Made by a program: the position numbers and the translations under genes. Positions 17,433-26,206 of a stretch of DNA of 64,000 bases are shown here, one piece after another. The notes under the pieces are model-generated. The model had not been told where the DNA came from. It saw only the letters and a program-made list of their open reading frames with translations, and made no database searches. Each line of letters starts with the position of its first letter. The stretch's first letter is position 1. Location: assembly GCA_963789355.1 (NCBI GenBank), contig CAWBKK010000008.1, forward strand, positions 114,942 to 178,941, given 5' to 3'. This DNA is from Gaiellasilicea sp963789355 (lineage in GTDB: Bacteria; Actinomycetota; Thermoleophilia; Gaiellales; Gaiellaceae).

Positions 17433-20300
17433 GTGAGCGCGCACGACGTCGACGGGCTGAATTCCGGCTACGCCCGCCTGCTCCTCGAGGACTATCTCGA
17501 GAACCCAGACGCTGTCCCCGCCGAGTGGCGAGCCCTGTTCGAGAGCGGTGACAGCGCGCTCGTCGCGTCCCATCCCGGCCTGCTCCGCCTGCTCGAGACG
17601 CTGGAGCGCGACAACGGCGCCAACGGCCAGCCGGCCCCGGTCGCCGACGTGCCGGCTCCCGCGCCTTCAACCGCTCCCGCTCCTCCGCCCGCCGCTGCAA
17701 CCGCGCCGGCAGCGATCGACGAGACCCTGGTCGGCGGCGTCGCTGCAGCCATGGCGCTCGTCAAGGCCCACCGCATGCACGGGCACCTCGCCGCGCGGCT
17801 CGACCCGCTCGGCTCCGAGCCACTCGGCGACCCCGCCCTCGACGAGACGCGCCTGATCCCGCCGCTGACCCCCGAGCTCCAGGAACGGATCCCCGCCAAC
17901 CTCCTCCGCGTCCACGTCCCGGGCGCGACGCTCGAGGAAGCGCTGCCCAACCTCCGCGCGGTCTATTGCGGCACGATGGCCTACGAGATCGAGCACCTCT
18001 CGGACCACGCCGAGCGCGTCTGGCTCCGGCAGGCGATCGAGTCGAGCCGCTACCGGCAGCCGCTCGCCCCTGAGGAGCGGATCCGGCTGCTGAAGGCCCT
18101 CGCGCGCGCCGAGGGCTTCGAGCAGTACCTGCGCCGTTCGTTCCTGGGCCAGAAGCAGTTCTCGCTCGAAGGCCTCGACACGATGATGCCGATGCTGGAC
18201 GAGTCGATCGAGCTCGCGGCGGATGCCGGCGCTCACGAGGTCGTAATCGGGATGGCACATCGCGGTCGCCTGAACGTGCTCGTGCACACGGTCGGCCGGT
18301 CGTACGAGTCGATCCTGCGCGAGTTCGAGGGCGAGCGGACGATCGACGCCGTCGTCGTCAACGACGAGGGCGGCACCGGCGACGTCAAGTACCACCTCTC
18401 CGCGACGGGCACGCGCAAGACCGCCTCGGGTGAGGTGACGATCACGCTGGCGCCCAACCCGAGCCATCTCGAGGCGGTCGACCCGGTCGTGGAAGGCTGG
18501 ACGCGCGCCGAGCAGACCGACCGCTCGAGCGGCGCCGGCATCCACGATCCATTCGTCGCCCTCCCGATCCTGATCCACGGCGACGCGTCGTTCGCGGGCC
18601 AGGGCGTCGTCGCCGAGACGCTCAACCTCTCGAGCCTGGACGGGTACACCACCGGCGGCACGCTGCACCTGATCTCGAACAACCAGGTCGGGTTCACGAC
18701 GAATCCGAACGAGGGCCGCTCGACCCGGTACTCGAGCGATCTCGCCAAGGGCTTCGACATTCCGATCATCCACGTGAATGCGAACGACCCCGAGGCGGCG
18801 ATCGCTGCAGTGCGGCTCGCCCTCGCCTACCGCCAGGAATTCGGTCACGACATCGTCGTCGACCTCGTGGGCTACCGCCGATTCGGTCACAACGAGCAGG
18901 ACGAGGCCGCGTTCACCCAGCCGCTGATGGTCGCGCAGATCGCGGCCCAGCCCACCGTCGGCCAGCTCTACTCGGCGCAACTGATCGCGGACGGAGTCCT
19001 CAGCGAGGACGAAGCGAAGGCGCTCTTCGAGGAGACCCAAAACGAGCTTCGCGCCGCGCACGACCAGCTGAAGGCATCGATCGCGGAGCCGCGCCCGCCG
19101 AAGGAAGGGCGGATCCCCGCGGACACCGGCGGCGCTGTCGTGACGGCCGTCCCCGCCGAGCGGCTCCAGACCTTGAACGAGCAGCTCCTGGAGGTTCCGG
19201 AGGGCTTCGAGGGCAACGAGAAGCTGCTGAAGCAGCTCGAGAGGCGCCGCGAGCGGATGGGGGCGGGCGGGATCGACTGGGGCCACGCCGAGGCGCTCGC
19301 ATTCGCAAGCCTCCTCGTCGAAGGGATCCCGATTCGCGTCTCGGGGCAGGACACCGAGCGCGGCACCTTCTCGCACCGACACGCCGTCCTCCACGACCAG
19401 CGCACGGGTGAGACGCATGCGCCGATTCAAGCTCTGCCCGATGCGGGAGCGTCGTTTGAGATCTACAACTCGCCGCTCTCCGAGTACGCCTGCCTCGGGT
19501 TCGAGTACGGCTACGCCGTCGCGGCCCCGGATGCGCTCGTGTGCTGGGAGGCGCAGTACGGCGACTTCGTCAACGGCGCCCAGATCGTGATCGACCAGTT
19601 TCTCGTCGCCGGCCTCTCGAAGTGGGGCCAGACCTCACGGCTGACGCTGCTCCTCCCGCACGGCTACGAGGGGAACGGGCCGGAGCACTCGAGCGCGAAG
19701 CTGGAGCGGTTCCTCCAGCTCGCCGCGCAGGAGAACATCCGCGTCGCGAACGTGACGACGGCAGCGCAGTACTTCCATCTCCTTCGACGGCAGGCGCTCG
19801 ATGCGACGGCGCGCCCGCTCGTTGTGATGACGCCCAAGGGGTTGCTGCGCTTGAAGCAGGCCGCTTCGACGCTCGCCGATCTCGCCGAGGGACAGTTCGA
19901 GCCGGTGCTGGATGATCCGGACGTCGACCGCGATGCGGTCACCAGGCTCGTGCTCACCTCGGGCAAGCTCTACTACGACATCCAGGGCCACGAGGATCGC
20001 GCCACCGCGAGCTCGGCCGCGGTCGCCCGGATCGAGCAGCTCTATCCGTTCCCTGTCGAGCAGGCCGCGGCGCTGACCGCGGGCTACCCGAACGTCCGCG
20101 AGGTCGTCTGGGCTCAAGAGGAGCCGCAGAACATGGGGGCTTGGCGGACGATCCGCCACCGGCTCGAGGCGGCGGCACCCGACGGCGTTCAGGTCACATA
20201 CGTGGGACGCCCGTGGCGGGCGAGCCCGAGCGAGGGATATCCGACCGCGCACAGGGTCGAGCAGGACCGGATCGTTCGCGAGGCGCTGGGGAGGGGCTAG
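17433..20300 (+). CDS. sucA: 2-oxoglutarate dehydrogenase E1 component
   Basis: A 955-aa thiamine-diphosphate enzyme that decarboxylates 2-oxoglutarate in the TCA cycle. The N-terminal 2-oxoglutarate dehydrogenase motif (SGYARLLLEDYLENPDAVPA) is followed by a Pro/Ala linker (about 65-95). The E1 domain has EVVIGMAHRGRLNVL, GDASFAGQGVVAETLNLS, VVVDLVGYRRFGHNE and, in the pyrimidine half, WEAQYGDFVNGAQIVIDQF. Mycobacterial and corynebacterial homologues carry a fused E2 catalytic domain of about 250 residues after the linker; that domain is absent here, so this is E1 only. The GTG is 7 nt after TACAAC, a weak -10. Confidence 0.95.
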   Translation: MSAHDVDGLNSGYARLLLEDYLENPDAVPAEWRALFESGDSALVASHPGLLRLLETLERDNGANGQPAPVADVPAPAPSTAPAPPPAAATAPAAIDETLVGGVAAAMALVKAHRMHGHLAARLDPLGSEPLGDPALDETRLIPPLTPELQERIPANLLRVHVPGATLEEALPNLRAVYCGTMAYEIEHLSDHAERVWLRQAIESSRYRQPLAPEERIRLLKALARAEGFEQYLRRSFLGQKQFSLEGLDTMMPMLDESIELAADAGAHEVVIGMAHRGRLNVLVHTVGRSYESILREFEGERTIDAVVVNDEGGTGDVKYHLSATGTRKTASGEVTITLAPNPSHLEAVDPVVEGWTRAEQTDRSSGAGIHDPFVALPILIHGDASFAGQGVVAETLNLSSLDGYTTGGTLHLISNNQVGFTTNPNEGRSTRYSSDLAKGFDIPIIHVNANDPEAAIAAVRLALAYRQEFGHDIVVDLVGYRRFGHNEQDEAAFTQPLMVAQIAAQPTVGQLYSAQLIADGVLSEDEAKALFEETQNELRAAHDQLKASIAEPRPPKEGRIPADTGGAVVTAVPAERLQTLNEQLLEVPEGFEGNEKLLKQLERRRERMGAGGIDWGHAEALAFASLLVEGIPIRVSGQDTERGTFSHRHAVLHDQRTGETHAPIQALPDAGASFEIYNSPLSEYACLGFEYGYAVAAPDALVCWEAQYGDFVNGAQIVIDQFLVAGLSKWGQTSRLTLLLPHGYEGNGPEHSSAKLERFLQLAAQENIRVANVTTAAQYFHLLRRQALDATARPLVVMTPKGLLRLKQAASTLADLAEGQFEPVLDDPDVDRDAVTRLVLTSGKLYYDIQGHEDRATASSAAVARIEQLYPFPVEQAAALTAGYPNVREVVWAQEEPQNMGAWRTIRHRLEAAAPDGVQVTYVGRPWRASPSEGYPTAHRVEQDRIVREALGRG

Positions 20301-20458
20301 GGCCGCTTGCGGCGGGCCAGAATCCCGGCGGCGACCTTGGGCCCGTGGGTGCGGGCGGCGCTCACGACGCGCTTGCGCTGAGCGGGCGGCAGCCTGCGCC
20401 AGAGCTGGAAGGCTCCGAACGCGATCCCGAGCGGGCTGGTAGGACGGAAGCGGGGCAC
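20297..20458 (-). CDS. Small basic protein, unknown function
   Basis: About 53 aa from the GTG at 20458 (PRFRPTSPLGIAFGAFQLW, then LPPAQRKRVVSAARTHGP and a basic end). An in-frame ATG at 20488 would add 10 unlikely residues. The stop overlaps the sucA stop, so the two are convergent. It is an amphipathic helical protein of a kind I associate with related genomes, but no function is known. Confidence 0.6.
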   Translation of the reverse strand: MPRFRPTSPLGIAFGAFQLWRRLPPAQRKRVVSAARTHGPKVAAGILARRKRP

Positions 20459-20493
20459 GGCGTCATGTTCGCACATGCGGCGGTTCACTGCCG

Positions 20494-21348
20494 CTACGAG
20501 TCCGTGCCGTCGTCGCCTTCCTCATCGTCGTCGCCACCGCGGTCGTCGTCGTCGCCGTCTCCGCCGTGGCCGGAGTGATCCTCCGAGTCGTCGTCCTCTG
20601 CCTCGCCCTCTGCCTCGCCCTCGTCCTCGACTACCTCGGGCTCCTCGCACGCCGCCTCGAGTCTGTCCAGGAGAAGCTGAAGTTGATTGGCGAGCCAGCG
20701 GACGGCCTTCTCGCGACGCGAGTTCCCCGTGCTCGGCTCCGGCTCGGGCTCCGGCTCGGGCGCGGGGTGCTGACGGGGCGGTGAAGTGACGGGGGCGGAC
20801 GTCAGGGTCCGGACGACCGGCTCAGGAGTCGCGACCGGCTCCGGCGTCGCAGCGGGCTGTGCGTCTGCTGAGGGTGCAGCCGGCGGTGCGGGCTCCGGCG
20901 CTGGAGTCGGGGCCGGGGCCGGGGCGGGGGCCGGCTTGGGTACGGGGGCGGGCTGAGGTCGCGGAGCGGGTGTCGGCGCGGGCGTGGGCCTCGGCGCAGC
21001 GCTCGGGCGAGTCCCGGTGTCCTGCGGCGCGTCCTTGGAGGGAGCCGGCCGCGGAGGAGCTGCCGGAGCAGAAGGAGACACCCGAGACGCACGGGTCGGG
21101 CGGGCTGGAGCGGGAGCGACGACGGCGCGCGGCTTCGGCGCAACGCGACGCGGGACCGGCGCGCGCACGACCGGCGGTGCGGCGGGCGCGGCGCGAATCA
21201 CGGTGATCCCTGTTGGCGCCGGCTCGAGGAACGACGGCCCGACTGCCTCGGGGACGGCGTCCGCGAACAGCTTCGGAAGGGCCATGGCTGTAGCCCCACC
21301 GAGCACTGCGAGCGCTACCGTGAGCGCGCGCGCATACCTCAATCTCAT
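20494..21348 (-). CDS. Exported Pro/Ala-rich protein with acidic C-terminus
   Basis: 284 aa. An N-terminal signal/anchor (RYARALTVALAVLGGATAMA) is followed by about 150 residues of Pro/Ala/Val repeats with PEPEPEP runs. A short helical segment (REKAVRWLANQLQLLLDRLE) leads to an extreme Asp/Glu/Gly tail. It is probably a wall-spanning or surface protein; the acidic tail could bind cations. The start is the ATG at 21348; longer frames upstream read through the diguanylate cyclase on the other strand. A sigma-28-like promoter lies upstream. Low complexity limits homology inference. Confidence 0.7.
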   Translation of the reverse strand: MRLRYARALTVALAVLGGATAMALPKLFADAVPEAVGPSFLEPAPTGITVIRAAPAAPPVVRAPVPRRVAPKPRAVVAPAPARPTRASRVSPSAPAAPPRPAPSKDAPQDTGTRPSAAPRPTPAPTPAPRPQPAPVPKPAPAPAPAPTPAPEPAPPAAPSADAQPAATPEPVATPEPVVRTLTSAPVTSPPRQHPAPEPEPEPEPSTGNSRREKAVRWLANQLQLLLDRLEAACEEPEVVEDEGEAEGEAEDDDSEDHSGHGGDGDDDDRGGDDDEEGDDGTDS

Positions 21349-21385
21349 GGAACTCCCCCTCGCTGCCGAAAACCCTTCAAGGGAC

Positions 21386-21412
21386 TTATCGGCAGCGATC
21401 CGGGGAACTGAA
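21386..21412 (-). promoter_or_regulatory. Sigma-28/WhiG-like promoter for the Pro-rich protein
   Basis: On the minus strand, TTCAGTTC is followed after exactly 11 nt by GCCGATAA, identical to the consensus FliA/WhiG -10. The -35 matches only about five of eight positions. It points at the exported Pro-rich gene. Confidence 0.4.
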
Positions 21413-21420
21413 GGGCAAAC

Positions 21421-23199
21421 ATGCTGGGGAGCTTCAAGATCAAGTTGGTCGGCACCTTCCTGGCCCTTTCGGTCGTGCCTCTCGCTGCGGCGTTCTGGGG
21501 CTTCAGCTCCGTCGCCGAGCGGAGCGTCACGAGCGGCGTCGACGATCGGCTCGAGGCCGGCCTCAACGCGGCGCTGGCCGCTTTCGAGGACGAGCGCCAG
21601 ACCGCAAGCGCCGCCGCACAGCGCCTCGGAAGGGATCCTGCGTTCCAGGCGGCGCTCGGGAATCGAGACCGGGAGGCGATCGCGAAGCTCCTGCCGGCGT
21701 CGCCGCCGCTGCGGGTCGAGACGCCGGACGGGTTCTCCGTCGGGCGCGTGCCCGCGAGAGCGGCCGAGTCGACCGTCTCCCTCGTCGGGTTCCCCGGCAA
21801 TCGCTCCGCGTTGATCATCGCGTCGGTGCTCCTGACGCCGGAGCTTGCCGGACGACTGCACGCCCGCTCGGGGCTTTCGGCGCCGGACGAGCTCGTCTTC
21901 GTCGACGAGGACCGTCTCGTCGGAGCCTCTTCCGAGCCCGAGGTAGCCGGCTCCACGCAGCTCGTTCCGGGGAGCGTCGAGACGTCGTCGATCGGCGACC
22001 GCGAGTACCGGGCGATCGGCTCGCGGCTGGTGCCCGAGAGCACCGCGATGCTGGCGGCGGTGACGCCGAGCTCTGTGATCGCGTCGGAGAAGCGGAGTGT
22101 GCTCGGGCGGCTGCTGATCGGACTGATCGGCTCGCTCCTACTGATCGCCTGCGTCGCGTACCTCGCGGGCCGCTCGATCGTCGGCGCGCTCGGCAGGCTC
22201 GCTGCTGCGGCGCACTCGATCGCGGCGGGCAGGCTCGAGGAGCGCGTGGACGTGCGTGGGCGGGACGAGTTTGCACAGCTCGGCCGTGCGTTCAACCAGA
22301 TGGCGTCGCAGCTCGAAGGCCGGCTGGAGGACCTGGAGGACGAGCGCCGCCGGCTGCGGGAGGCGAACGCGCGCTTCGGCGACGCGCTGGCCTCGGCCCT
22401 CGATCCCGAGCAGCTTCGCCGAGTCATCGTCGAGTCCGCGGTCGAGGCGACTCAAGCGGACGGTGGCGTGGTGATCGCGGAGGACGGCTCGTACGTGGAG
22501 ACGGGCAACGTCAGCGCGGGCGGCGAGCGGCTCGACTTCGAGCTGACCAGCAGCCGCCGCAGCTTCGGCCGCCTGCTGCTCGTCGGCAATGACTTCGACG
22601 ACGAGGAGCGGGCGACGGCCGCGTCGCTCGCCGTGCAGGCGGTCGTCGCGCTCGAGAACGCACGGCTGCACCGGATGGTGGAACGGCAGGCTCTCGTCGA
22701 CGGGCTCACGGGACTTGCAAACCGACGGCAGGCGGACGAGGCGCTTGCAAGCGAAATCGCGCGCACCGAGCGTCTCGGCGGGCCGGTGGGGCTCATCCTC
22801 GCCGACGTCGACGACTTCAAGACGGTGAACGATCGCTTCGGGCATCCGACGGGCGACATCGTTCTGCGCGATCTCGCCGAGACGCTGCGCGAGAACGTCC
22901 GTGAGATCGACACCGCCGCGCGCTGGGGCGGCGAGGAGTTCGCCGTGATCCTGCCTGGGACCGACCTCGATGGAACGGCTCAGGTCGCCGAGCGGATCCG
23001 CTCGGCGCTGGCGGAGCGAGAGATCCTGTCCGTCGACGGCGCACCGTTGCACGTCACTGCCAGCTTCGGGGTCGCGTCCTCGAACGCCGCGACGACGGTG
23101 CAGCAGCTGGTCGAGTCGGCCGACGAGTCCCTCTACCGCGCAAAGCGCGCCGGCAAGGATCGTGTTTACGCCGGGACCGATCCGGTTACCCGTTTGTAG
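21421..23199 (+). CDS. Membrane-bound diguanylate cyclase (HAMP-GGDEF)
   Basis: 592 aa. An N-terminal membrane helix (about 9-29), an extracytoplasmic sensor of about 200 residues and a second helix (about 228-250) lead into a HAMP domain. A coiled coil and a degenerate GAF-like region follow. The C-terminal GGDEF domain makes c-di-GMP from two GTP. The active-site loop is G503-G-E-E-F507, and the inhibitory I-site R494-E-I-D497 is intact, so the enzyme should be active and product-inhibited. No EAL domain is fused. The ligand sensed is unknown. It is divergent from the Pro-rich exported protein across a 72-bp gap containing a palindrome. Confidence 0.92.
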   Translation: MLGSFKIKLVGTFLALSVVPLAAAFWGFSSVAERSVTSGVDDRLEAGLNAALAAFEDERQTASAAAQRLGRDPAFQAALGNRDREAIAKLLPASPPLRVETPDGFSVGRVPARAAESTVSLVGFPGNRSALIIASVLLTPELAGRLHARSGLSAPDELVFVDEDRLVGASSEPEVAGSTQLVPGSVETSSIGDREYRAIGSRLVPESTAMLAAVTPSSVIASEKRSVLGRLLIGLIGSLLLIACVAYLAGRSIVGALGRLAAAAHSIAAGRLEERVDVRGRDEFAQLGRAFNQMASQLEGRLEDLEDERRRLREANARFGDALASALDPEQLRRVIVESAVEATQADGGVVIAEDGSYVETGNVSAGGERLDFELTSSRRSFGRLLLVGNDFDDEERATAASLAVQAVVALENARLHRMVERQALVDGLTGLANRRQADEALASEIARTERLGGPVGLILADVDDFKTVNDRFGHPTGDIVLRDLAETLRENVREIDTAARWGGEEFAVILPGTDLDGTAQVAERIRSALAEREILSVDGAPLHVTASFGVASSNAATTVQQLVESADESLYRAKRAGKDRVYAGTDPVTRL

Positions 23200-23288
23200 C
23201 AAAAGGGTCGAGAGCAGGAGAATTTCCGGGACCTGCGCTAAACTCCGACCTTCGCACGACCGACCTGACCCCCACCACGGAGATCCTT

Positions 23289-23612
23289 ATGCCGGTTGAG
23301 ACCCCTTCGCTGTTCGCCCGCGTGATCCAAGACCATCTCGAGCTGAAGCGCCGCAATGCCGAGCTCGAGCCTGCGATGCCGCTGAACGGCTACCGCATCG
23401 ACGATCCCTTCAACAACCACCCGCTGTTCAAGACCGAGGAGCAGGCCCGTCTCGAGGAGACGATGGACGGCGAGGAGCAGGCCGTGTCGCTCGACTCGAT
23501 CCCGCTGACCTGGCCCGGCGAGGAGTCCGTCGAGCACGTTGCCGCAGGAGCCGAGACGGCCGAAGACTCGAGCCTCTGGTCCAAATCGAGAGATTTCGAC
23601 TGGGGCGACTGA
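23289..23612 (+). CDS. Small acidic protein, unknown function
   Basis: 107 aa beginning MPVETPSLFARVIQDHLELK and ending in an acidic SRDFDWGD. No signal peptide or membrane helix. A GGAG lies before the ATG and a TAAACT about 45 bases upstream may be the -10. It looks coding but I cannot assign a family. Confidence 0.6.
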   Translation: MPVETPSLFARVIQDHLELKRRNAELEPAMPLNGYRIDDPFNNHPLFKTEEQARLEETMDGEEQAVSLDSIPLTWPGEESVEHVAAGAETAEDSSLWSKSRDFDWGD

Positions 23613-23717
23613 GCCTCTAGCTCGACGCTTTCTTTCCTTCACTCGCGCGGGGGATCACCTGCGCGGGCCGTGACGGCGATGAGTACACGTCACGTGTTGT
23701 CTACGAAGGAAGCGGAT

Positions 23718-24461
23718 ATGCGGAAGTTGCTGTTGATGTGCGCCGTCGCGCTGGCCGTTGCCGCCCCGGCGCAGGCGAACGAAGGCGTCGCCAAAGGCCG
23801 CGCGCTGAAGATCTCCGGCCTGATCGTGAAGACCTCGGCTCGCGCCGTCTCGGTCGAGAACGCCGTCGGGGACGCGGTTCTCACCTGTGCCGTGCCCGAG
23901 CGACTCGCCGAGAAGACCGGCGCGTTCAAGGTCGGCGACAGGGTCCGGATGCATTGCCTTCGCTACCCCGGCCGGCGCGCGCAGCTCGTCAAGCTCGCGC
24001 TGCTCGGTGAGCAGGCCAAGCGCCCGGAGAAGCCCGCCGAGGAGAAGCCGGCTACCGAGAAGCAGGAGGCGGCCGGTCCGATCGTCGAGCTCGGCGGGGC
24101 TGCAATCGTCGTCCAGTCTTCTGAACGACGGCTCGCGTGCCGCGTGCCGGAGGAGAAGCAGGCCAAGCTGAGCGGGCTGAAGCTCGGTGACAAGGTCAAG
24201 ATCTGGTGCGCCGGCGGAGTGCTCGCCGGGATCGAGCGCGCCCAACCGGTCGAGAAGCCTGCGGCCGAGGAAGTCCGGATCTACGGCGTCATCGCAGCGC
24301 TCTCGCGAGCAGCGGTGACCGTCCAGGGCGAGGCGGGCTCGCTGACGTGCTCGGTTCCGTCCGGTCTCGCCGAGAAGGTGACAGGCCGCTTCGCCGTCGG
24401 CGACCGCGTCAAGCTGATGTGCCGCGGCTCCGAGCTGACCTATCTCGAGAAGACGGCCTAG
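23718..24461 (+). CDS. Secreted protein with three Cys-pair repeats
   Basis: 247 aa. A signal peptide (RKLLLMCAVALAVAAPAQA) precedes three related blocks of about 55-65 residues. Each ends a strand with LTCAVP/LACRVP/LTCSVP and, about 20 residues on, has VGDRVRMHC/LGDKVKIWC/VGDRVKLMC. Each block so has two Cys, probably one disulfide, in a small beta-barrel-like fold. A Lys/Glu/Pro linker separates blocks 1 and 2. The start is the ATG at 23718, preceded by GAAGGAAGCG; upstream in-frame starts would mask the signal peptide. Function unknown. Confidence 0.75.
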   Translation: MRKLLLMCAVALAVAAPAQANEGVAKGRALKISGLIVKTSARAVSVENAVGDAVLTCAVPERLAEKTGAFKVGDRVRMHCLRYPGRRAQLVKLALLGEQAKRPEKPAEEKPATEKQEAAGPIVELGGAAIVVQSSERRLACRVPEEKQAKLSGLKLGDKVKIWCAGGVLAGIERAQPVEKPAAEEVRIYGVIAALSRAAVTVQGEAGSLTCSVPSGLAEKVTGRFAVGDRVKLMCRGSELTYLEKTA

Positions 24462-26206
24462 GCCGCAGGAAGCGAGTCTTCGACGAGCTGGTGAGCCAGG
24501 CGGCGGAACGGGCCGTCCTGGCTCATCAGCTCGCGCTCCGTCCCGCGCTGGACGATCCGGCCGTGCTCGAGCACGAGGATCTCGTCGGCGCGGCGAACGG
24601 TCGCGAGCCGGTGCGCGATGATGATCGACGTTCGGCCCGCCAGCAGCCGGTCGAAGGCCTTCTCGATCACGATCTCGGTCGGCCGGTCGATGTTCGACGT
24701 CGCTTCGTCCAGGATCAGGATCCGCGGGTCGGCGAGCAGCGCCCGCGCGATCGAGATCAGCTGCCGCTCTCCCGCCGAGAGGCCCGCGCCACCCTCGCGG
24801 ACGACGTGATCGAGCCCGTGGTCGAGCCGCGCCGCGACCTTGTCGACGCCGACCGCGGCGGCCGTCGCCCGCACCTCCTCGTCCGACGCGTCCGGCTTCG
24901 CGAAGCGGATGTTGTCCGCGATCGTGCCGCTGAAGAGAAACGGGTCCTGGAGCACGACCCCGAGCTGACGCCGGTAACCGACGAGCTCGACGTCGCGCAG
25001 GTCGGTGCCGTCGACACGAACGGCGCCCTCGTCGGGGTCGTAGAAGCGCGCGATCAACTTGGCGGTCGTCGACTTCCCTCCGCCCGACTCGCCGACGAGC
25101 GCGAGACAACCTCCCGGGGGCACCTCGATCTCGATCCCGTGCAGCACGGGATCCTTGCCGTACGCGAAGGTGACTCGGTCGAGCTCGAGCCGTCCGTCGA
25201 TCCGTCCGAGCGGACGCGCGCCCGGCTTGTCGGCCACGTCGATCTCGGCGTCCAGCACGGAGCTGATCTTGTCCATCGCCGCGCTGGCCGCTTGCACCTG
25301 GCCGTAGAGCTCGGAGAGCTCCTGCAGCGGCTGGAAGACGAGCGCGAGCAGCCCGACGGCCGCGATCAGCGTCCCGATCTCCATCGAGCCGGCGCCGATG
25401 AACTTCGCTCCGGCGTAGAGCACCGCACCCGTCGCGATCGCACCGAGCAGCTCGATTGCCGGGAAGAAGACGGAGTAGATCTTCTGGACGCGGACGTTCG
25501 CGATCCGGTTCTCCTCGTTCAGGCCGTCGAACTCGGCCTGGAAGGCGCGCTCGCGGTTGAACGCCTGGATCACCGCCATGCCCGCGACCGATTCCGCGAG
25601 CTGCGCCGTCACGGTCGCGATCTTCGTGCGCACGTCGGCCGCTGCGACGTGGGAGACCCGCTGGAACCAGCGGGTGATCACGATTCCGGGCGGGAGGATG
25701 CAGAGTGCGACGAGGCCGAGTCGCCAGTCGAGCAGGAACAGGCCGCCGACCGCCGCGACGAGCGTCAGCGTGTTGACCACGAGCGTCGTCAGCCCCTGGT
25801 TGAGCACGTCCGAGAGCGCGTCGACGTCGCTGTTCAGCCGCGAGATGATCCAGCCGGCCTTCTGCTGCGAGAAGTAGCGCAGCGAGAGCGAGGTCAGGTG
25901 CTGGAAGAGGTCGCGGCGCAGCTCGAGCACGATCCGCTGCCCGATGCTGGCCAGCCCGAGCCAGGTCAGCGTCCCGAGCACCCACGCAACGGCGTTGACG
26001 CCGACGTACGCGAGCACGGCGAGCACGAGCCGGTCGTCGTCGCCGGCGCGGATCCCGTTGTTCGTCGCGTCTTCGACGAGGAGCCAGCCGGTCACGGGCG
26101 CGGCCGCGGAGAGCGCCGCGAGTAGCGCGATCACGACCATCTGGCCCTTGCGCTCGGCGGCGTAGGGGAGCAGGCGCGAGAGGCCGGTGTGTCGTCTACG
26201 CGGCAA
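24458..26206 (-). CDS. ABC exporter subunit with canonical catalytic Glu
   Basis: 582 aa: six membrane segments, then one nucleotide-binding domain. Walker A is GESGGGKSTTAK, the signature is LSAGERQL (not LSGGQ) and Walker B is ILILDEATSNID with the catalytic Glu. With the upstream subunit, which has the complementary changes, it forms a heterodimeric exporter like BmrCD or TM287/288. It probably pumps lipids, drugs or peptides; the substrate is unknown. It overlaps the upstream subunit by 11 bp and converges on the triple-repeat gene. Confidence 0.9.
   Translation of the reverse strand: MPRRRHTGLSRLLPYAAERKGQMVVIALLAALSAAAPVTGWLLVEDATNNGIRAGDDDRLVLAVLAYVGVNAVAWVLGTLTWLGLASIGQRIVLELRRDLFQHLTSLSLRYFSQQKAGWIISRLNSDVDALSDVLNQGLTTLVVNTLTLVAAVGGLFLLDWRLGLVALCILPPGIVITRWFQRVSHVAAADVRTKIATVTAQLAESVAGMAVIQAFNRERAFQAEFDGLNEENRIANVRVQKIYSVFFPAIELLGAIATGAVLYAGAKFIGAGSMEIGTLIAAVGLLALVFQPLQELSELYGQVQAASAAMDKISSVLDAEIDVADKPGARPLGRIDGRLELDRVTFAYGKDPVLHGIEIEVPPGGCLALVGESGGGKSTTAKLIARFYDPDEGAVRVDGTDLRDVELVGYRRQLGVVLQDPFLFSGTIADNIRFAKPDASDEEVRATAAAVGVDKVAARLDHGLDHVVREGGAGLSAGERQLISIARALLADPRILILDEATSNIDRPTEIVIEKAFDRLLAGRTSIIIAHRLATVRRADEILVLEHGRIVQRGTERELMSQDGPFRRLAHQLVEDSLPAA

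Noticed and set aside
17640..17730. E2 succinyltransferase dom in SucA, as in mycobacterial Kgd
   Set aside because: Only a short Pro/Ala linker is present. There is no space for the 250-residue E2 catalytic domain or its HxxxD motif.
23692..23704. Operator ACACGT-C-ACGTGT before the triple-repeat gene
   Set aside because: It is a perfect but short inverted repeat with no second copy nearby and no clear promoter alignment; too weak to call.
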